Source: Caproicibacter sp047833665
GTDB lineage: Bacteria > Bacillota > Clostridia > Oscillospirales > Acutalibacteraceae
Length of the DNA stretch: 64,000 nucleotides
NCBI GenBank assembly: GCA_047833665.1
Contig: CP181261.1
Location: forward strand, 434,001 to 498,000
Direction: 5' to 3'
Shown here: piece by piece, positions 25,819 to 34,040 of the stretch
Numbering within the stretch: position 1 is the stretch's first letter
How the letters are laid out: each line of letters starts with the position of its first letter
Notes under the pieces: model-generated
Told to the model about the DNA's origin: nothing
Seen by the model: the letters and a program-made list of their open reading frames with translations, nothing else
Databases searched by the model: none
Position numbers and translations under genes: made by a program

Positions 25819-25851
25819 TTGAAATTTCATTTAAAAAAGGGGTATGAACAT

Positions 25852-26523
25852 ATGACTTTCAACGATATTTTTAAATCGAGTTTTTTGGAAAATGTAACCA
25901 GTGTCAGTCTTTTGGATATCATGGTTGCACTGGTGCTTGCGTTTGGCATTGGACTGTTTATCTTTTTTGTTTACAAAAAGACTTTTACCGGAGTGATGTA
26001 TTCCTCCAGTTTTGGCGTCAGCCTAGTTGCTATGACCATGATTACCACCGTCGTCATCCTAGCGGTGACCAGTAATGTGGTTCTTTCCCTCGGTATGGTC
26101 GGTGCTCTGTCGATTGTCCGTTTCCGTGCAGCTATTAAAGAACCTCTTGATATTGCGTTTCTCTTTTGGGCGATTGGCGTTGGCATTGTCCTTGCAGCGG
26201 GCATGATTCTTTTGGCAGTGATCGGCAGTGTTCTTATCGGGGTAATGCTGCTGGTGTTTGTCAACAAGAAATCCTACTGGAATCCGTATATTGTGGTTGT
26301 TCAATGCGACGGCCATGAAAGTGAAAAGAAAGCAAAAGCGTTTTTGGAGAAGCGAACTCAGCGTTGTGTCGTTAAAAGCAAGAGCGCCCAGAAAGGCTCC
26401 GTTGAACTGAATATGGAGATTCGCTTAAAGGATGACAATACTGATTTTATTAATGCTTTATCTGATTTGGATGGCATCCATAGCGCCGTGCTGGTTAGCT
26501 ACAACGGAGATTACATGGGTTAA
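25852..26523 (+). CDS. DUF4956 membrane protein
   Basis: 223-residue protein with helices near 20-40, 55-75 and 95-130, then a cytoplasmic ferredoxin-fold-like tail (EVNLEIR-type strands; here VELNMEIRLKDD). The SIVRFRAAIKEP loop after the second helix is characteristic of DUF4956. The family is consistently encoded between a VTC-domain gene and a CotH kinase gene, as here. ATG 25852 is preceded by AAAAAGGGG; an in-frame TTG upstream lacks a site. A role with CotH and polyphosphate chemistry at the membrane is suggested only by context. Confidence 0.85.
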   Translation: MTFNDIFKSSFLENVTSVSLLDIMVALVLAFGIGLFIFFVYKKTFTGVMYSSSFGVSLVAMTMITTVVILAVTSNVVLSLGMVGALSIVRFRAAIKEPLDIAFLFWAIGVGIVLAAGMILLAVIGSVLIGVMLLVFVNKKSYWNPYIVVVQCDGHESEKKAKAFLEKRTQRCVVKSKSAQKGSVELNMEIRLKDDNTDFINALSDLDGIHSAVLVSYNGDYMG

Positions 26524-26534
26524 GGAGGGGTGAA

Positions 26535-28232
26535 ATGTCAACGCACAAGAACATTGATAAAATTTGTCTTGTGGCTGTCATACTCTCGATTTTAATTTCC
26601 ATCGTCTTCATGAATGGAGAGGCTTTTGGAATCCAGGCCGCATCCAAAATGATGGGTTATGAGAACCGCCTGTTTGATACCAGTAGAGTTCATACCATAG
26701 ATATTGTGATGGATGACTGGGACGAATTTATTCAAACCTGTGAAGATGAAGAATATACGGCTGCCTCTGTGGTGATTGACGGAGAAGCATATAAAAATGT
26801 GGGAATCCGTGCAAAGGGTAATTCTTCGCTCAGTTCTGTTTCCGCCATGAACAGCGACAGATACAGCTTTAAAATTGAATTTGACCACTATGATAACACC
26901 ACAAGCTATTATGGTTTAGACAAGATTAGCTTGAACAATATCATAAAGGATAATACTTATATGAAGGATTATCTGACCTATCAAATGATGGCTGATTTCG
27001 GGGTAAACGCACCTCTCTGCAGCTATGTTTACATCACGGTAAACGGGGAAGACTGGGGGCTTTATCTTGCGGTGGAAGGAGTGGAAGATTCTTTTCTCCA
27101 GCGCAATTACGGAACTGATTACGGCGAGCTGTATAAGCCGGATACCACGGATATGGGCGGCGGCCGCGGCAATGGAAAAAACTTTAACATGGATGACTTT
27201 TTGAATGCCAATGGTGAAGCCGACAGCCAGTCTGCCGAAGAGCAGCCACAGGCAAATATCCCAGCGGATGGTCAAGCGCCGGAGGGCTTAAACCTACCGC
27301 CTGAGGCTGGAAATCAAGTCGCCGGAGGGGCGGAAAACGGCCAAAATGCAGCCAGAGGGAATCGGCCTGCAATGCCGGAAGACTTTGATGCCGCTGACAC
27401 CAACGGTGAAAACACCCATCGTCCTGCAATGCAGGGAAATGGCAATATGAACGCAGGTATGATGGGCGGCGGCAGAAATCAAGGCATGGGAAGCGCTGAT
27501 ACCAAACTGCAGTATGTTGATAACGATCCCGACAGCTATCCTAACATTTTCAACAACGCAAAAACCGATATTACCGAAGCGGATGAAAACCGTTTGATTG
27601 CCTCTCTGAAAGCTTTAAACGAGGGCGAAAACATTGATGAGATATTGGATGTTGACCAGTTGCTGCGCTACTTCGTGGTCCATAATTTTGTGGTAAACGG
27701 GGACAGCTATACAGGTTACATCATTCATAACTATTATTTGTATGAAGAAGACGGCAAACTTTCTATGATTCCTTGGGACTACAATGAGGCTTTTGGTACC
27801 TTCCAAAACAGTGACGCGAGTACCGCGGTAAATGACGATATTGACACCCCGCTGACTGTTACAGGGGAGGGAGACCGCCCCATGTTCGAATGGATTTTCT
27901 CAAGCGACGAATACACGGAAAGCTACCATCAATATTTTGAGTCTTTCCTAGATACCGTGGACTATTCCGGCATCATAGATGAAACGGCGGAATTGATTGC
28001 TCCTTATGTAGAAAAAGACCCAACGAAATTCTGCACCTATGAAGAATTTGAGGCCGGAGTTTCCGCTTTAAAGGAATTTTGTTCCCTTCGTGAGGAAAGC
28101 ATCCGCCTCCAGCTTGCCGGAGAGGAAGCAAATGTAGATACCTCTTCCTTCTCTTTTGCGGACCTAGGCTCTTCCAGCCAAGGAACCATGGACAGGCAGC
28201 AGCCGAGTCGCGGGGAAGTTGCAGCACCTTAA
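26535..28232 (+). CDS. CotH-family protein kinase, secreted/anchored
   Basis: 565 residues: an N-terminal membrane helix (about 10-30) and a CotH kinase domain with GIRAKGNSS, YGLDKISLNN and MIPWDYNEAFG, which holds the metal-binding acidic residue. CotH phosphorylates spore-coat proteins in Bacillus; in this gene context the substrates are unknown. Between about 205 and 335 is a Gly/Gln/Asn/Pro-rich low-complexity insert (repeated NRPAMPEDFD/NTHRPAMQGNG-like pieces) that divides the kinase. AAGGAGGGG precedes ATG 26535. It is the last gene of the VTC-DUF4956-CotH operon and ends at a strong terminator. Confidence 0.88.
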   Translation: MSTHKNIDKICLVAVILSILISIVFMNGEAFGIQAASKMMGYENRLFDTSRVHTIDIVMDDWDEFIQTCEDEEYTAASVVIDGEAYKNVGIRAKGNSSLSSVSAMNSDRYSFKIEFDHYDNTTSYYGLDKISLNNIIKDNTYMKDYLTYQMMADFGVNAPLCSYVYITVNGEDWGLYLAVEGVEDSFLQRNYGTDYGELYKPDTTDMGGGRGNGKNFNMDDFLNANGEADSQSAEEQPQANIPADGQAPEGLNLPPEAGNQVAGGAENGQNAARGNRPAMPEDFDAADTNGENTHRPAMQGNGNMNAGMMGGGRNQGMGSADTKLQYVDNDPDSYPNIFNNAKTDITEADENRLIASLKALNEGENIDEILDVDQLLRYFVVHNFVVNGDSYTGYIIHNYYLYEEDGKLSMIPWDYNEAFGTFQNSDASTAVNDDIDTPLTVTGEGDRPMFEWIFSSDEYTESYHQYFESFLDTVDYSGIIDETAELIAPYVEKDPTKFCTYEEFEAGVSALKEFCSLREESIRLQLAGEEANVDTSSFSFADLGSSSQGTMDRQQPSRGEVAAP

Positions 28233-28263
28233 AAAGTGTGTATTTCCCTATGACATGAAAAAG

Positions 28264-28298
28264 AACCCACCCTTCGCTTGATGCGTTGGGTGGGTTTT
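28264..28298. terminator. Convergent terminator of cotH-like and nitroreductase genes
   Basis: AACCCACCC (28264-28272) pairs with GGGTGGGTT (28288-28296), with TTTT on the plus side and an A-run giving U's on the minus side. The hairpin, loop included, closely matches the one inside the IS1182 element at 45096-45134. Confidence 0.88.
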
Positions 28299-28302
28299 AA
28301 GT

Positions 28303-28971
28303 TTATTTCCAAAGTACTACGTCGCTAATCGGTTGTCTTGTTTTTGCAAACTGCGGGTCTTCACCCCGATAACCGAACCCTGCCATAACGGATACACCGA
28401 AATGCTCCGCGTCCATAATGCCCTCCGAGGCAAGCAGTTCGTTTACATTTTTTTGCTGAAACCCTTCTATCGGGCAGGCATCAACACCCAGCAAAGCCGC
28501 AGCTGTGAGCATGTTGGCCAATACAATATAGGTTTGTTTGCAAGCCCAGTCAAACAGGGCACGGTCGCTTTCCAACAGGTTGAAATCATCCTCCTGAAAT
28601 TTTTTGAACGCGTCCCGCTTCATTTTTATCACGTCATCCGGCAGTTTCTGCACATCCTTCATAATGTGTGTCAGATATTCGGAATTATAGATGGTATCGA
28701 TTTTCTTGCGCGCCAACAGAATGACAAAATGGCTTGCTCCGTTTAAGCTATTCTGTGCACCCCAAGCGATGGGATAAAGTTTCTTTTTCAGCTCCGGGTC
28801 TTGTACAACAACAATTTTCCATGGCTCAAAACCGAAGGAACTTGGTGAAAGATGTGCCGCTTCCAGTATTGTGTCAAAGTCTTCTTTGGAGACTGCTTTC
28901 GATGGGTCAAATTTTTTACAGGCATAACGGAAGCGAAAAGCCTCCAAAATTTTTTGGTTCATGGTATTCAT
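28303..28971 (-). CDS. Nitroreductase-family NAD(P)H oxidoreductase
   Basis: 222-residue flavoprotein of the nitroreductase family (NfsB-like). It has the FMN-binding RYACKKFDPSK start, the HLSPSSFGFEPWKIVVV segment and the C-terminal GFGYRGEDPQFAKTRQPISDVV. It would reduce nitro or quinone compounds with NAD(P)H in the cytoplasm. ATG 28971 is chosen because AAAGGTGG lies 10 bases upstream; the ATG at 29001 has none. It is divergent from an HxlR regulator, the usual arrangement in which that regulator senses an electrophile and controls the reductase. Confidence 0.92.
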   Translation of the reverse strand: MNTMNQKILEAFRFRYACKKFDPSKAVSKEDFDTILEAAHLSPSSFGFEPWKIVVVQDPELKKKLYPIAWGAQNSLNGASHFVILLARKKIDTIYNSEYLTHIMKDVQKLPDDVIKMKRDAFKKFQEDDFNLLESDRALFDWACKQTYIVLANMLTAAALLGVDACPIEGFQQKNVNELLASEGIMDAEHFGVSVMAGFGYRGEDPQFAKTRQPISDVVLWK

Positions 28972-29101
28972 ATTTTTTAAACCACCTTTCTTTGCATTCA
29001 TGTTAGCATATAATAAACAAATATTGAAGTACGCAAAATAATGATATATAATATAAACAAAGTATTATTACTATCTTTAGTATACTGTAGGAGGGCATTA
29101 C
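28972..29101. promoter_or_regulatory. Divergent control region of nitroreductase and HxlR genes
   Basis: 130 bp, very AT-rich. A TATACT box at 29081-29086 points to the HxlR gene; AGTAT (29061-29065) and ATACT (29082-29086) form a spaced inverted repeat that may be the HxlR operator. No good -35 is visible for either gene. Confidence 0.4.
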
Positions 29102-29449
29102 ATGGAAAATCATTCTTTGGCGCAGGAATGCGCGGGTCAGCCCTGTCCTGTGGAAACAACACTTAATATTATCAGCGGCAAATGGAAGGGCATCATTCTC
29201 TATCGTTTGCTTGGAGGGAAAAAGCGGTTCGGTGAATTGAAAAAAATGATGCCGAAAATCACTTGCCGCACCTTAACTATGCAGCTGCGGCAGTTGGAAC
29301 ATGACGGAATTGTCAAACGCACGGTATATGCAGAGGTTCCGCCTCGTGTGGACTATGAGCTGACAGCGCTGGGGGAATCCATGCGGCCAATCATTCAGGC
29401 AATTTATGATTGGGGAATCGCTTACCAGAAAAAGATGCAGAACGTGTAA
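29102..29449 (+). CDS. HxlR-family winged-helix regulator
   Basis: 115 residues with the family signature: CPVETTLNIISGKWKGIILYRLLGGKKRFGELKKMMP near the N-terminus, the recognition helix around ITCRTLTMQLRQLEHDGIV, and the PRVDYELTALG wing. Cysteines at 10, 15 and about 59 could sense oxidants or aldehydes. AGGAGGG precedes the ATG. It is divergent from the nitroreductase gene and probably controls it and itself. Confidence 0.92.
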   Translation: MENHSLAQECAGQPCPVETTLNIISGKWKGIILYRLLGGKKRFGELKKMMPKITCRTLTMQLRQLEHDGIVKRTVYAEVPPRVDYELTALGESMRPIIQAIYDWGIAYQKKMQNV

Positions 29450-29674
29450 TGTCTGCCAATAATTGATATTGTTGCCCGATTTGTAAGTGTTTATCTTTCA
29501 TAGGCTTTTCCTAATCGGCAGGAGTTATGCATTATGAAGAAGAACGTGGAGTCTATTTTTTTGTGGCGAATTTTCTGAGATGACATTTTAGGCGTTTTGG
29601 TTGGAAAAAGTCGAGTAAAGACAGTGGAGAAATTCATTCCGTATTTGTAAGTGGCAAAAAATGTAAATTTTCAC

Positions 29675-29703
29675 TTGACAAAGTGTTTGATTCATGATAT
29701 AAA
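29675..29703 (+). promoter_or_regulatory. Promoter and possible operator of the fatty acid operon
   Basis: TTGACA (29675-29680), 17-bp spacer, TATAAA (29698-29703). The spacer and -10 hold an imperfect inverted repeat, AAGTGTTTGA...TATAAACTT, comparable to the TTTGA-type operators of FabT regulators. No other promoter was seen before accA ends. Confidence 0.6.
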
Positions 29704-29746
29704 CTTAGATAAACAAACTAATTATATGGGGAGAGGGAAAACGTTC

Positions 29747-30208
29747 GTGCTGGATTCGTTTGAAAAAGAACTCAACGATATTCTGGTGGATACGTTCCGT
29801 TCCATTCTCAAAGTTGAAGAAGATACGCTGAAAAGAACGTTGATTGATCTTTCAATCAGCGAGCTGCATCTTTTGGAGGCCGTGGGAAAAAAACGGGAGC
29901 AGGGCAGAACCATCAGCGAACTTGCACAGGAACTGGATATTACGCTGCCTTCTGTTACTGTCGCTATCAATAAGCTGTTGAAAAAGGGATATGTGAAAAA
30001 GGTAAAAAGCGGGGAGGACGGCCGAATGGTGTATGTCGTCCTGACAAAACAAGGGCGCAAGGTGGATAATGCGCACCGCTATTTTCACCGGCAGATGGTG
30101 CGTCAAGTCAGTTCAGAATTCTCCGAGGAAGAAAAACAGATTCTTGCGCGGGGAATTGCCAAACTGGATGAATTCTTCAAAAAGAAGATTTCGGAAATGG
30201 AGAGGTAA
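29747..30208 (+). CDS. MarR-family regulator of fatty acid synthesis (FabT-like)
   Basis: 153-residue winged-helix repressor of the MarR family placed first in the fab operon, the position of fabT in streptococci and many clostridia. The DNA-binding part runs from RTISELAQELDITLPSVTVAINKLLKKGYV to the wing KSGEDGRMVYVVLT. GTG 29747 has a GGGAGAGGG site; the ATG at 29726 has none. Its stop is directly followed by fabH ATG. It likely represses this operon when acyl-ACP or acyl-CoA is abundant, judged from family and position. Confidence 0.85.
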   Translation: MLDSFEKELNDILVDTFRSILKVEEDTLKRTLIDLSISELHLLEAVGKKREQGRTISELAQELDITLPSVTVAINKLLKKGYVKKVKSGEDGRMVYVVLTKQGRKVDNAHRYFHRQMVRQVSSEFSEEEKQILARGIAKLDEFFKKKISEMER

Positions 30209-31174
30209 ATGAGTTTTACAATCACTGGAACGGGCAGTTGCCTTCCTGCCTTCACTGTGCAAAACGATGATTTTACCAAGTTTGTGGACACAAGCGACGA
30301 ATGGATTACAACGCGTACAGGTATTCGAAGAAGGCACTTTATCAAGGACGAAACTTTAAGCCAAATTGCGGTAGAAGCATCGCAAAAAGCCCTTGAGAAC
30401 GCCGGTCTTGCCGCCGCGGATATGGATTTGATTCTGTGTGCGACTTTACAGGGAGAGGATGTCTCACCATCTCTTGCTTGTTTGGTGCAGGCAGAGTTGG
30501 GGGCTAATTGTCCGGCGTTTGACTTAAATGCGGGCTGCAGCGGTTTCCTTTACGCACTCCACAGCGCCGCTGCCTACTTTCGTGCCGGTATGGCAAATCA
30601 CATCTTAATTGTATGTGCGGAGCAGCTTTCCCGCTTTCTGGACTGGAAAGACAGAAGTACGTGTGTGCTGTTTGGCGATGGTGCGGGAGCTGTGGTACTG
30701 TCGCGGGGAGATTCTCTGCTGACTGTGCGGACAGGTGCTCGGGGGCAGCGTGAGAATTTGCAGGTTCCCGGCAGAAACGTTTCCGGCCCTTTTTGGCACG
30801 ATACGGAAAAGAGCCGATCTCTGCTCAGCATGAACGGACGCGAGATTTTTAAATTTGCGGTTACAACCGTGCAAAATGAGATTGAGTCAGCCGTAAAGGA
30901 TGCCGGATTGACTGCGGACGATGTGGATTATTTTCTGCTGCATCAGGCAAATGGCCGCATTATCGATTCTGCCCGAACTCGTTTACATCAGCCGGAAGAG
31001 AAATTTCCGGGCAATTACGAGGAATGTGGGAACACATCCGCCGCCAGTATTCCGCTGCTGCTGGACGAACTGAACCGAAATCATCGCCTGAAAAAAGGCG
31101 ATATTCTGCTCCTGTGCGCTTTCGGTGCGGGGCTGACATGGGGCTCCTGCATCATCCGCTGGGAGAAAAATTAA
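30209..31174 (+). CDS. fabH: 3-oxoacyl-ACP synthase III
   Basis: Starts fatty acid synthesis by condensing an acyl-CoA primer with malonyl-ACP. 321 residues. The thiolase-fold active site is complete: C110 in NAGCSGF, H244 in LLHQANGRI and N274 in GNTSAAS. The N-terminal TSDEWITTRTGIRRRH is typical. It abuts the regulator gene and is followed after 22 bp by acpP. Confidence 0.97.
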   Translation: MSFTITGTGSCLPAFTVQNDDFTKFVDTSDEWITTRTGIRRRHFIKDETLSQIAVEASQKALENAGLAAADMDLILCATLQGEDVSPSLACLVQAELGANCPAFDLNAGCSGFLYALHSAAAYFRAGMANHILIVCAEQLSRFLDWKDRSTCVLFGDGAGAVVLSRGDSLLTVRTGARGQRENLQVPGRNVSGPFWHDTEKSRSLLSMNGREIFKFAVTTVQNEIESAVKDAGLTADDVDYFLLHQANGRIIDSARTRLHQPEEKFPGNYEECGNTSAASIPLLLDELNRNHRLKKGDILLLCAFGAGLTWGSCIIRWEKN

Positions 31175-31196
31175 AATGATATTGGAGGAAATCAGC

Positions 31197-31424
31197 ATGG
31201 TATTTGAAAAAGTTGCAAAGATTCTGGCAGAATACAAGGAAATTGATGTTTCCGAAATCCGCCCGGAAAGCACACTGGAAGAGTTGGAGCTTGATTCATT
31301 GGACACAGTTGACCTTATCATGCAGTTTGAAGATGAATTTCAGGTTTCTCTGGAACTGAACGACAACATTAAGACCGTTGCGGATATTGTAAAACTGATT
31401 CAAGAAAGTATGGGAAAAAAATGA
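31197..31424 (+). CDS. acpP: Acyl carrier protein
   Basis: 75-residue acidic carrier. The phosphopantetheine attachment serine is S34 in the LDSLD motif. TTGGAGG before ATG 31197 decides the start over an ATG seven codons upstream. The TGA overlaps the fabK ATG by four bases. Note that the first helix is VFEKVAKILAEY, as in other clostridial ACPs. Confidence 0.97.
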   Translation: MVFEKVAKILAEYKEIDVSEIRPESTLEELELDSLDTVDLIMQFEDEFQVSLELNDNIKTVADIVKLIQESMGKK

Positions 31425-32368
31425 TACACACACCGCTTTGCGATCTTTTGGGAATTCAATACCCAATTCTTCAGGGAGGAATGGCGTGGATTGCGGATGC
31501 CTCATTGGCTGCCGCGGTATCAAATGCCGGAGGTCTTGGAATTATCTCTGCCATGAATGCCGATGAGGAATGGCTCAGAACAGAAATCAGAAAAGCGAAA
31601 GCCATGACGGACCGGCCTTTCGGAGTGAATATCATGCTGAAAAGTCCATTTGCGGAAAAGGTTGCTCATGTTGTGGCAGAGGAGAAAATCCCTGTTGTGA
31701 CAACCGGCGCGGGCGACCCTTCCCGCTATATGGAACTGTGGAATAAGGCCGGCATCCGTGTTCTGCCGGTGGTAGCATCCACCGCTGTTGCGCGGCATGT
31801 GGAACGGTCGGGCGCCGCTGCGGTGATTGCCGAGGGCGGAGAGTCCGGTGGGCACGTGGGGGATTTGACCACCATGGTGCTGGTTCCTCAGATTTGCGAC
31901 TGCGTCAGCATTCCGGTGATTGCGGCAGGCGGAATTGCGGACGGCCGCGGGGCAGCGGCTGCGTTTATGCTTGGTGCGGTCGGTGTGCAGGTGGGGACTC
32001 GTTTTTTGTCGGCGTATGAATGTACCGTACACCAGAATTACAAGAAGCGAATCCTCAAGGCAAAAGACATCAGCACCGTCACAACAGGAAAGCGATTGGG
32101 TCACCCGGTGCGCTGCCTGAAAAATGCCTTTTCTCGCGAATTTCTGGCAAAAGAATACGACCCCGCCGTTTCTAATGAGGAATTAGAGCAAATGGGTGTC
32201 GGCGCACTGCGGCTGGCTGCCCGTGAGGGCGACGAGAAAAAGGGCTGTTTCATGGCAGGGCAGGCAGCGGCTCTTGTGAAAAAGGAACAGTCTGCGCAGG
32301 AAATTATTTCAGAAATATTCGAGGAAGCGGAGCAGATTCTGCGGGAAGGAACAAAATGGGTCAGATAG
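31421..32368 (+). CDS. fabK: Enoyl-ACP reductase II (FMN)
   Basis: FMN-dependent enoyl-ACP reductase completing each elongation round; it replaces FabI, which is absent here. 315 residues of NMO-type TIM barrel: ILQGGMAWIADASLAAAVSNAGGLG at the N-terminus and EGGESGGHVGDL with catalytic H145, the equivalent of FabK H144 of S. pneumoniae. It overlaps acpP and fabD, so translation is coupled. Confidence 0.95.
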   Translation: MIHTPLCDLLGIQYPILQGGMAWIADASLAAAVSNAGGLGIISAMNADEEWLRTEIRKAKAMTDRPFGVNIMLKSPFAEKVAHVVAEEKIPVVTTGAGDPSRYMELWNKAGIRVLPVVASTAVARHVERSGAAAVIAEGGESGGHVGDLTTMVLVPQICDCVSIPVIAAGGIADGRGAAAAFMLGAVGVQVGTRFLSAYECTVHQNYKKRILKAKDISTVTTGKRLGHPVRCLKNAFSREFLAKEYDPAVSNEELEQMGVGALRLAAREGDEKKGCFMAGQAAALVKKEQSAQEIISEIFEEAEQILREGTKWVR

Positions 32369-33285
32369 CATTTGTTTTTTCAGGTCAGGGTGCCCAGTAC
32401 CCGGGAATGGGGAAAAAACTGTATGAAACTTTTCCGTCGGCAAGAAAAGTTTTCGAAATGGCGGACCAAATTCGCCCCGGAACGATTCGCCAGTGCTTCG
32501 AAGGAACGAAACAGGAACTTTCCCAAACGCTGAATACGCAGCCGTGCGTTTTAGCGGTGGAGTTGGCATGCGCCGCTGCACTGCGGGAATCCGGCGTCAC
32601 TGCGCAGGGTGCTGCGGGGTTTTCTCTGGGAGAAATCGCAGCGCTTGCTTATACCGGTGTTCTTTCTCAGGAGGACACGTTCCGTCTTGTCTTAAAAAGG
32701 GCAGAACTCATGGAACAATGTTCTCAGCGCACAGAAGGCACAATGGCCGCAATCTTAGGGTTAGAAACAGAGCAGGCGGAGCAGCTCTGCAAAGAGGCCG
32801 GAGCATGGCCCGTAAACTACAATTGCCCGGGTCAGCTGGTGGCGGCAGGTACAAAAGAAGCAGTTTCCGCCCTGCGCAAATTGGTCGCCGAAGCGGGCGG
32901 AAAAACAGTCCGCCTTGCTGTATCAGGGGCGTTTCATTCCCCGCTTATGGCAGAGGCATCGAAAGGGCTTGCGGAGGAACTGAAGCATTATACGCTCAAA
33001 GCTCCCGCTGTTGAGCTGTATTCCAATGTGACGGCGCAACCGTACGGTAAGAATGCGGCTTCTTTAGTGGCACGTCAGGCGTCAAGCTCCGTGCTTTGGC
33101 AGAAAACCATAGAGAATATGACGGTGGATGGCTTTGATACATTTGTGGAAGTTGGCCCGGGGCATACGCTGTGCGGGCTCATCCACAGAATTTCTCCGAA
33201 CGTGAAAACGGTCGGAGTTCAGGACCCGGAGAGCCTTACACAGGCAATTCGGCTTGTAATGGAGGAAGAACATGCTCAAAGGTAA
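32356..33285 (+). CDS. fabD: Malonyl-CoA:ACP transacylase
   Basis: Moves malonyl from CoA to ACP. 309 residues: FVFSGQGAQYPGMG near the N-terminus, nucleophile S90 in GFSLGE, and the catalytic His in VSGAFHSPLM (about 196). It overlaps fabK by 13 nt and fabG by 14 nt. Confidence 0.97.
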   Translation: MGQIAFVFSGQGAQYPGMGKKLYETFPSARKVFEMADQIRPGTIRQCFEGTKQELSQTLNTQPCVLAVELACAAALRESGVTAQGAAGFSLGEIAALAYTGVLSQEDTFRLVLKRAELMEQCSQRTEGTMAAILGLETEQAEQLCKEAGAWPVNYNCPGQLVAAGTKEAVSALRKLVAEAGGKTVRLAVSGAFHSPLMAEASKGLAEELKHYTLKAPAVELYSNVTAQPYGKNAASLVARQASSSVLWQKTIENMTVDGFDTFVEVGPGHTLCGLIHRISPNVKTVGVQDPESLTQAIRLVMEEEHAQR

Positions 33286-34012
33286 AACAGCGGTAATTAC
33301 GGGCGCATCCCGAGGAATCGGCAGGGAAATTGCGCTCCGATTTGCAGCTCACGGTGCGGATATCGCAGCAATTTACTGCGGAAGCCGTCAAGCGGCGGAA
33401 GAACTTTGTGAACAAATCCGCGCGCTTGGCAGAAAGGTGCTGCCGTATCAATGCGATGTTTCCGATCGGGAGAACGTTAAGGAAACGGTCGGAAAAATTC
33501 AATCCGATTTCGATGGAATCGATATTCTGGTGAACAATGCCGGCATTACAATTGACCGATTGGTTCCGCAGATGAAGGAAGAGGATTTTGAACGCGTATT
33601 AAATGTAAATTTAAAAGGCGCATTTCACATGATTCGCCAAACTTATATGCTTTTTGCAAGGAAACGCGCGGGAAGAATTATCAACATTTCATCGGTTTCC
33701 GGGCTGGTCGGCAGTGCAGGGCAGGCAAATTATTCTTCCGCCAAGGCCGGACTGATTGGATTGACCAAATCCGTTGCGCGGGAACTAGCGGGCCGGAATG
33801 TGACCTGCAACGCAATTGCCCCGGGCCTGATTGACACGGCGATGACGCGTGAGATGAATGGGCAGGCTCGGGAGCGGATGGAGAACGCTATTCCGATGAA
33901 GCGGATGGGAAAACCGGAAGATGTTGCAAATCTTGCAGTTTTCCTAGCTTCGGACCTCTCCGGTTATATTACCGGTGAGGTTATTCGGGTTGACGGCGGC
34001 CTTTGCATGTAG
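33272..34012 (+). CDS. fabG: 3-oxoacyl-ACP reductase
   Basis: NADPH-dependent short-chain dehydrogenase of 246 residues. TGASRGIG cofactor loop (10-17), N113, S141, Y154 and K158 catalytic set, and the C-terminal ITGEVIRVDGGLCM. The start overlaps fabD by 14 nt with GAGGAAG in front. Confidence 0.97.
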   Translation: MLKGKTAVITGASRGIGREIALRFAAHGADIAAIYCGSRQAAEELCEQIRALGRKVLPYQCDVSDRENVKETVGKIQSDFDGIDILVNNAGITIDRLVPQMKEEDFERVLNVNLKGAFHMIRQTYMLFARKRAGRIINISSVSGLVGSAGQANYSSAKAGLIGLTKSVARELAGRNVTCNAIAPGLIDTAMTREMNGQARERMENAIPMKRMGKPEDVANLAVFLASDLSGYITGEVIRVDGGLCM

Positions 34013-34040
34013 TGGCAATGCTGCCGGGAAAGGAGCTTTT

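Noticed and set aside
29534..29578. 14-codon frame upstream of the fatty acid operon
   Set aside because: A GGAG lies near, but spacing is poor, it precedes the operon promoter and no attenuator hairpin follows.
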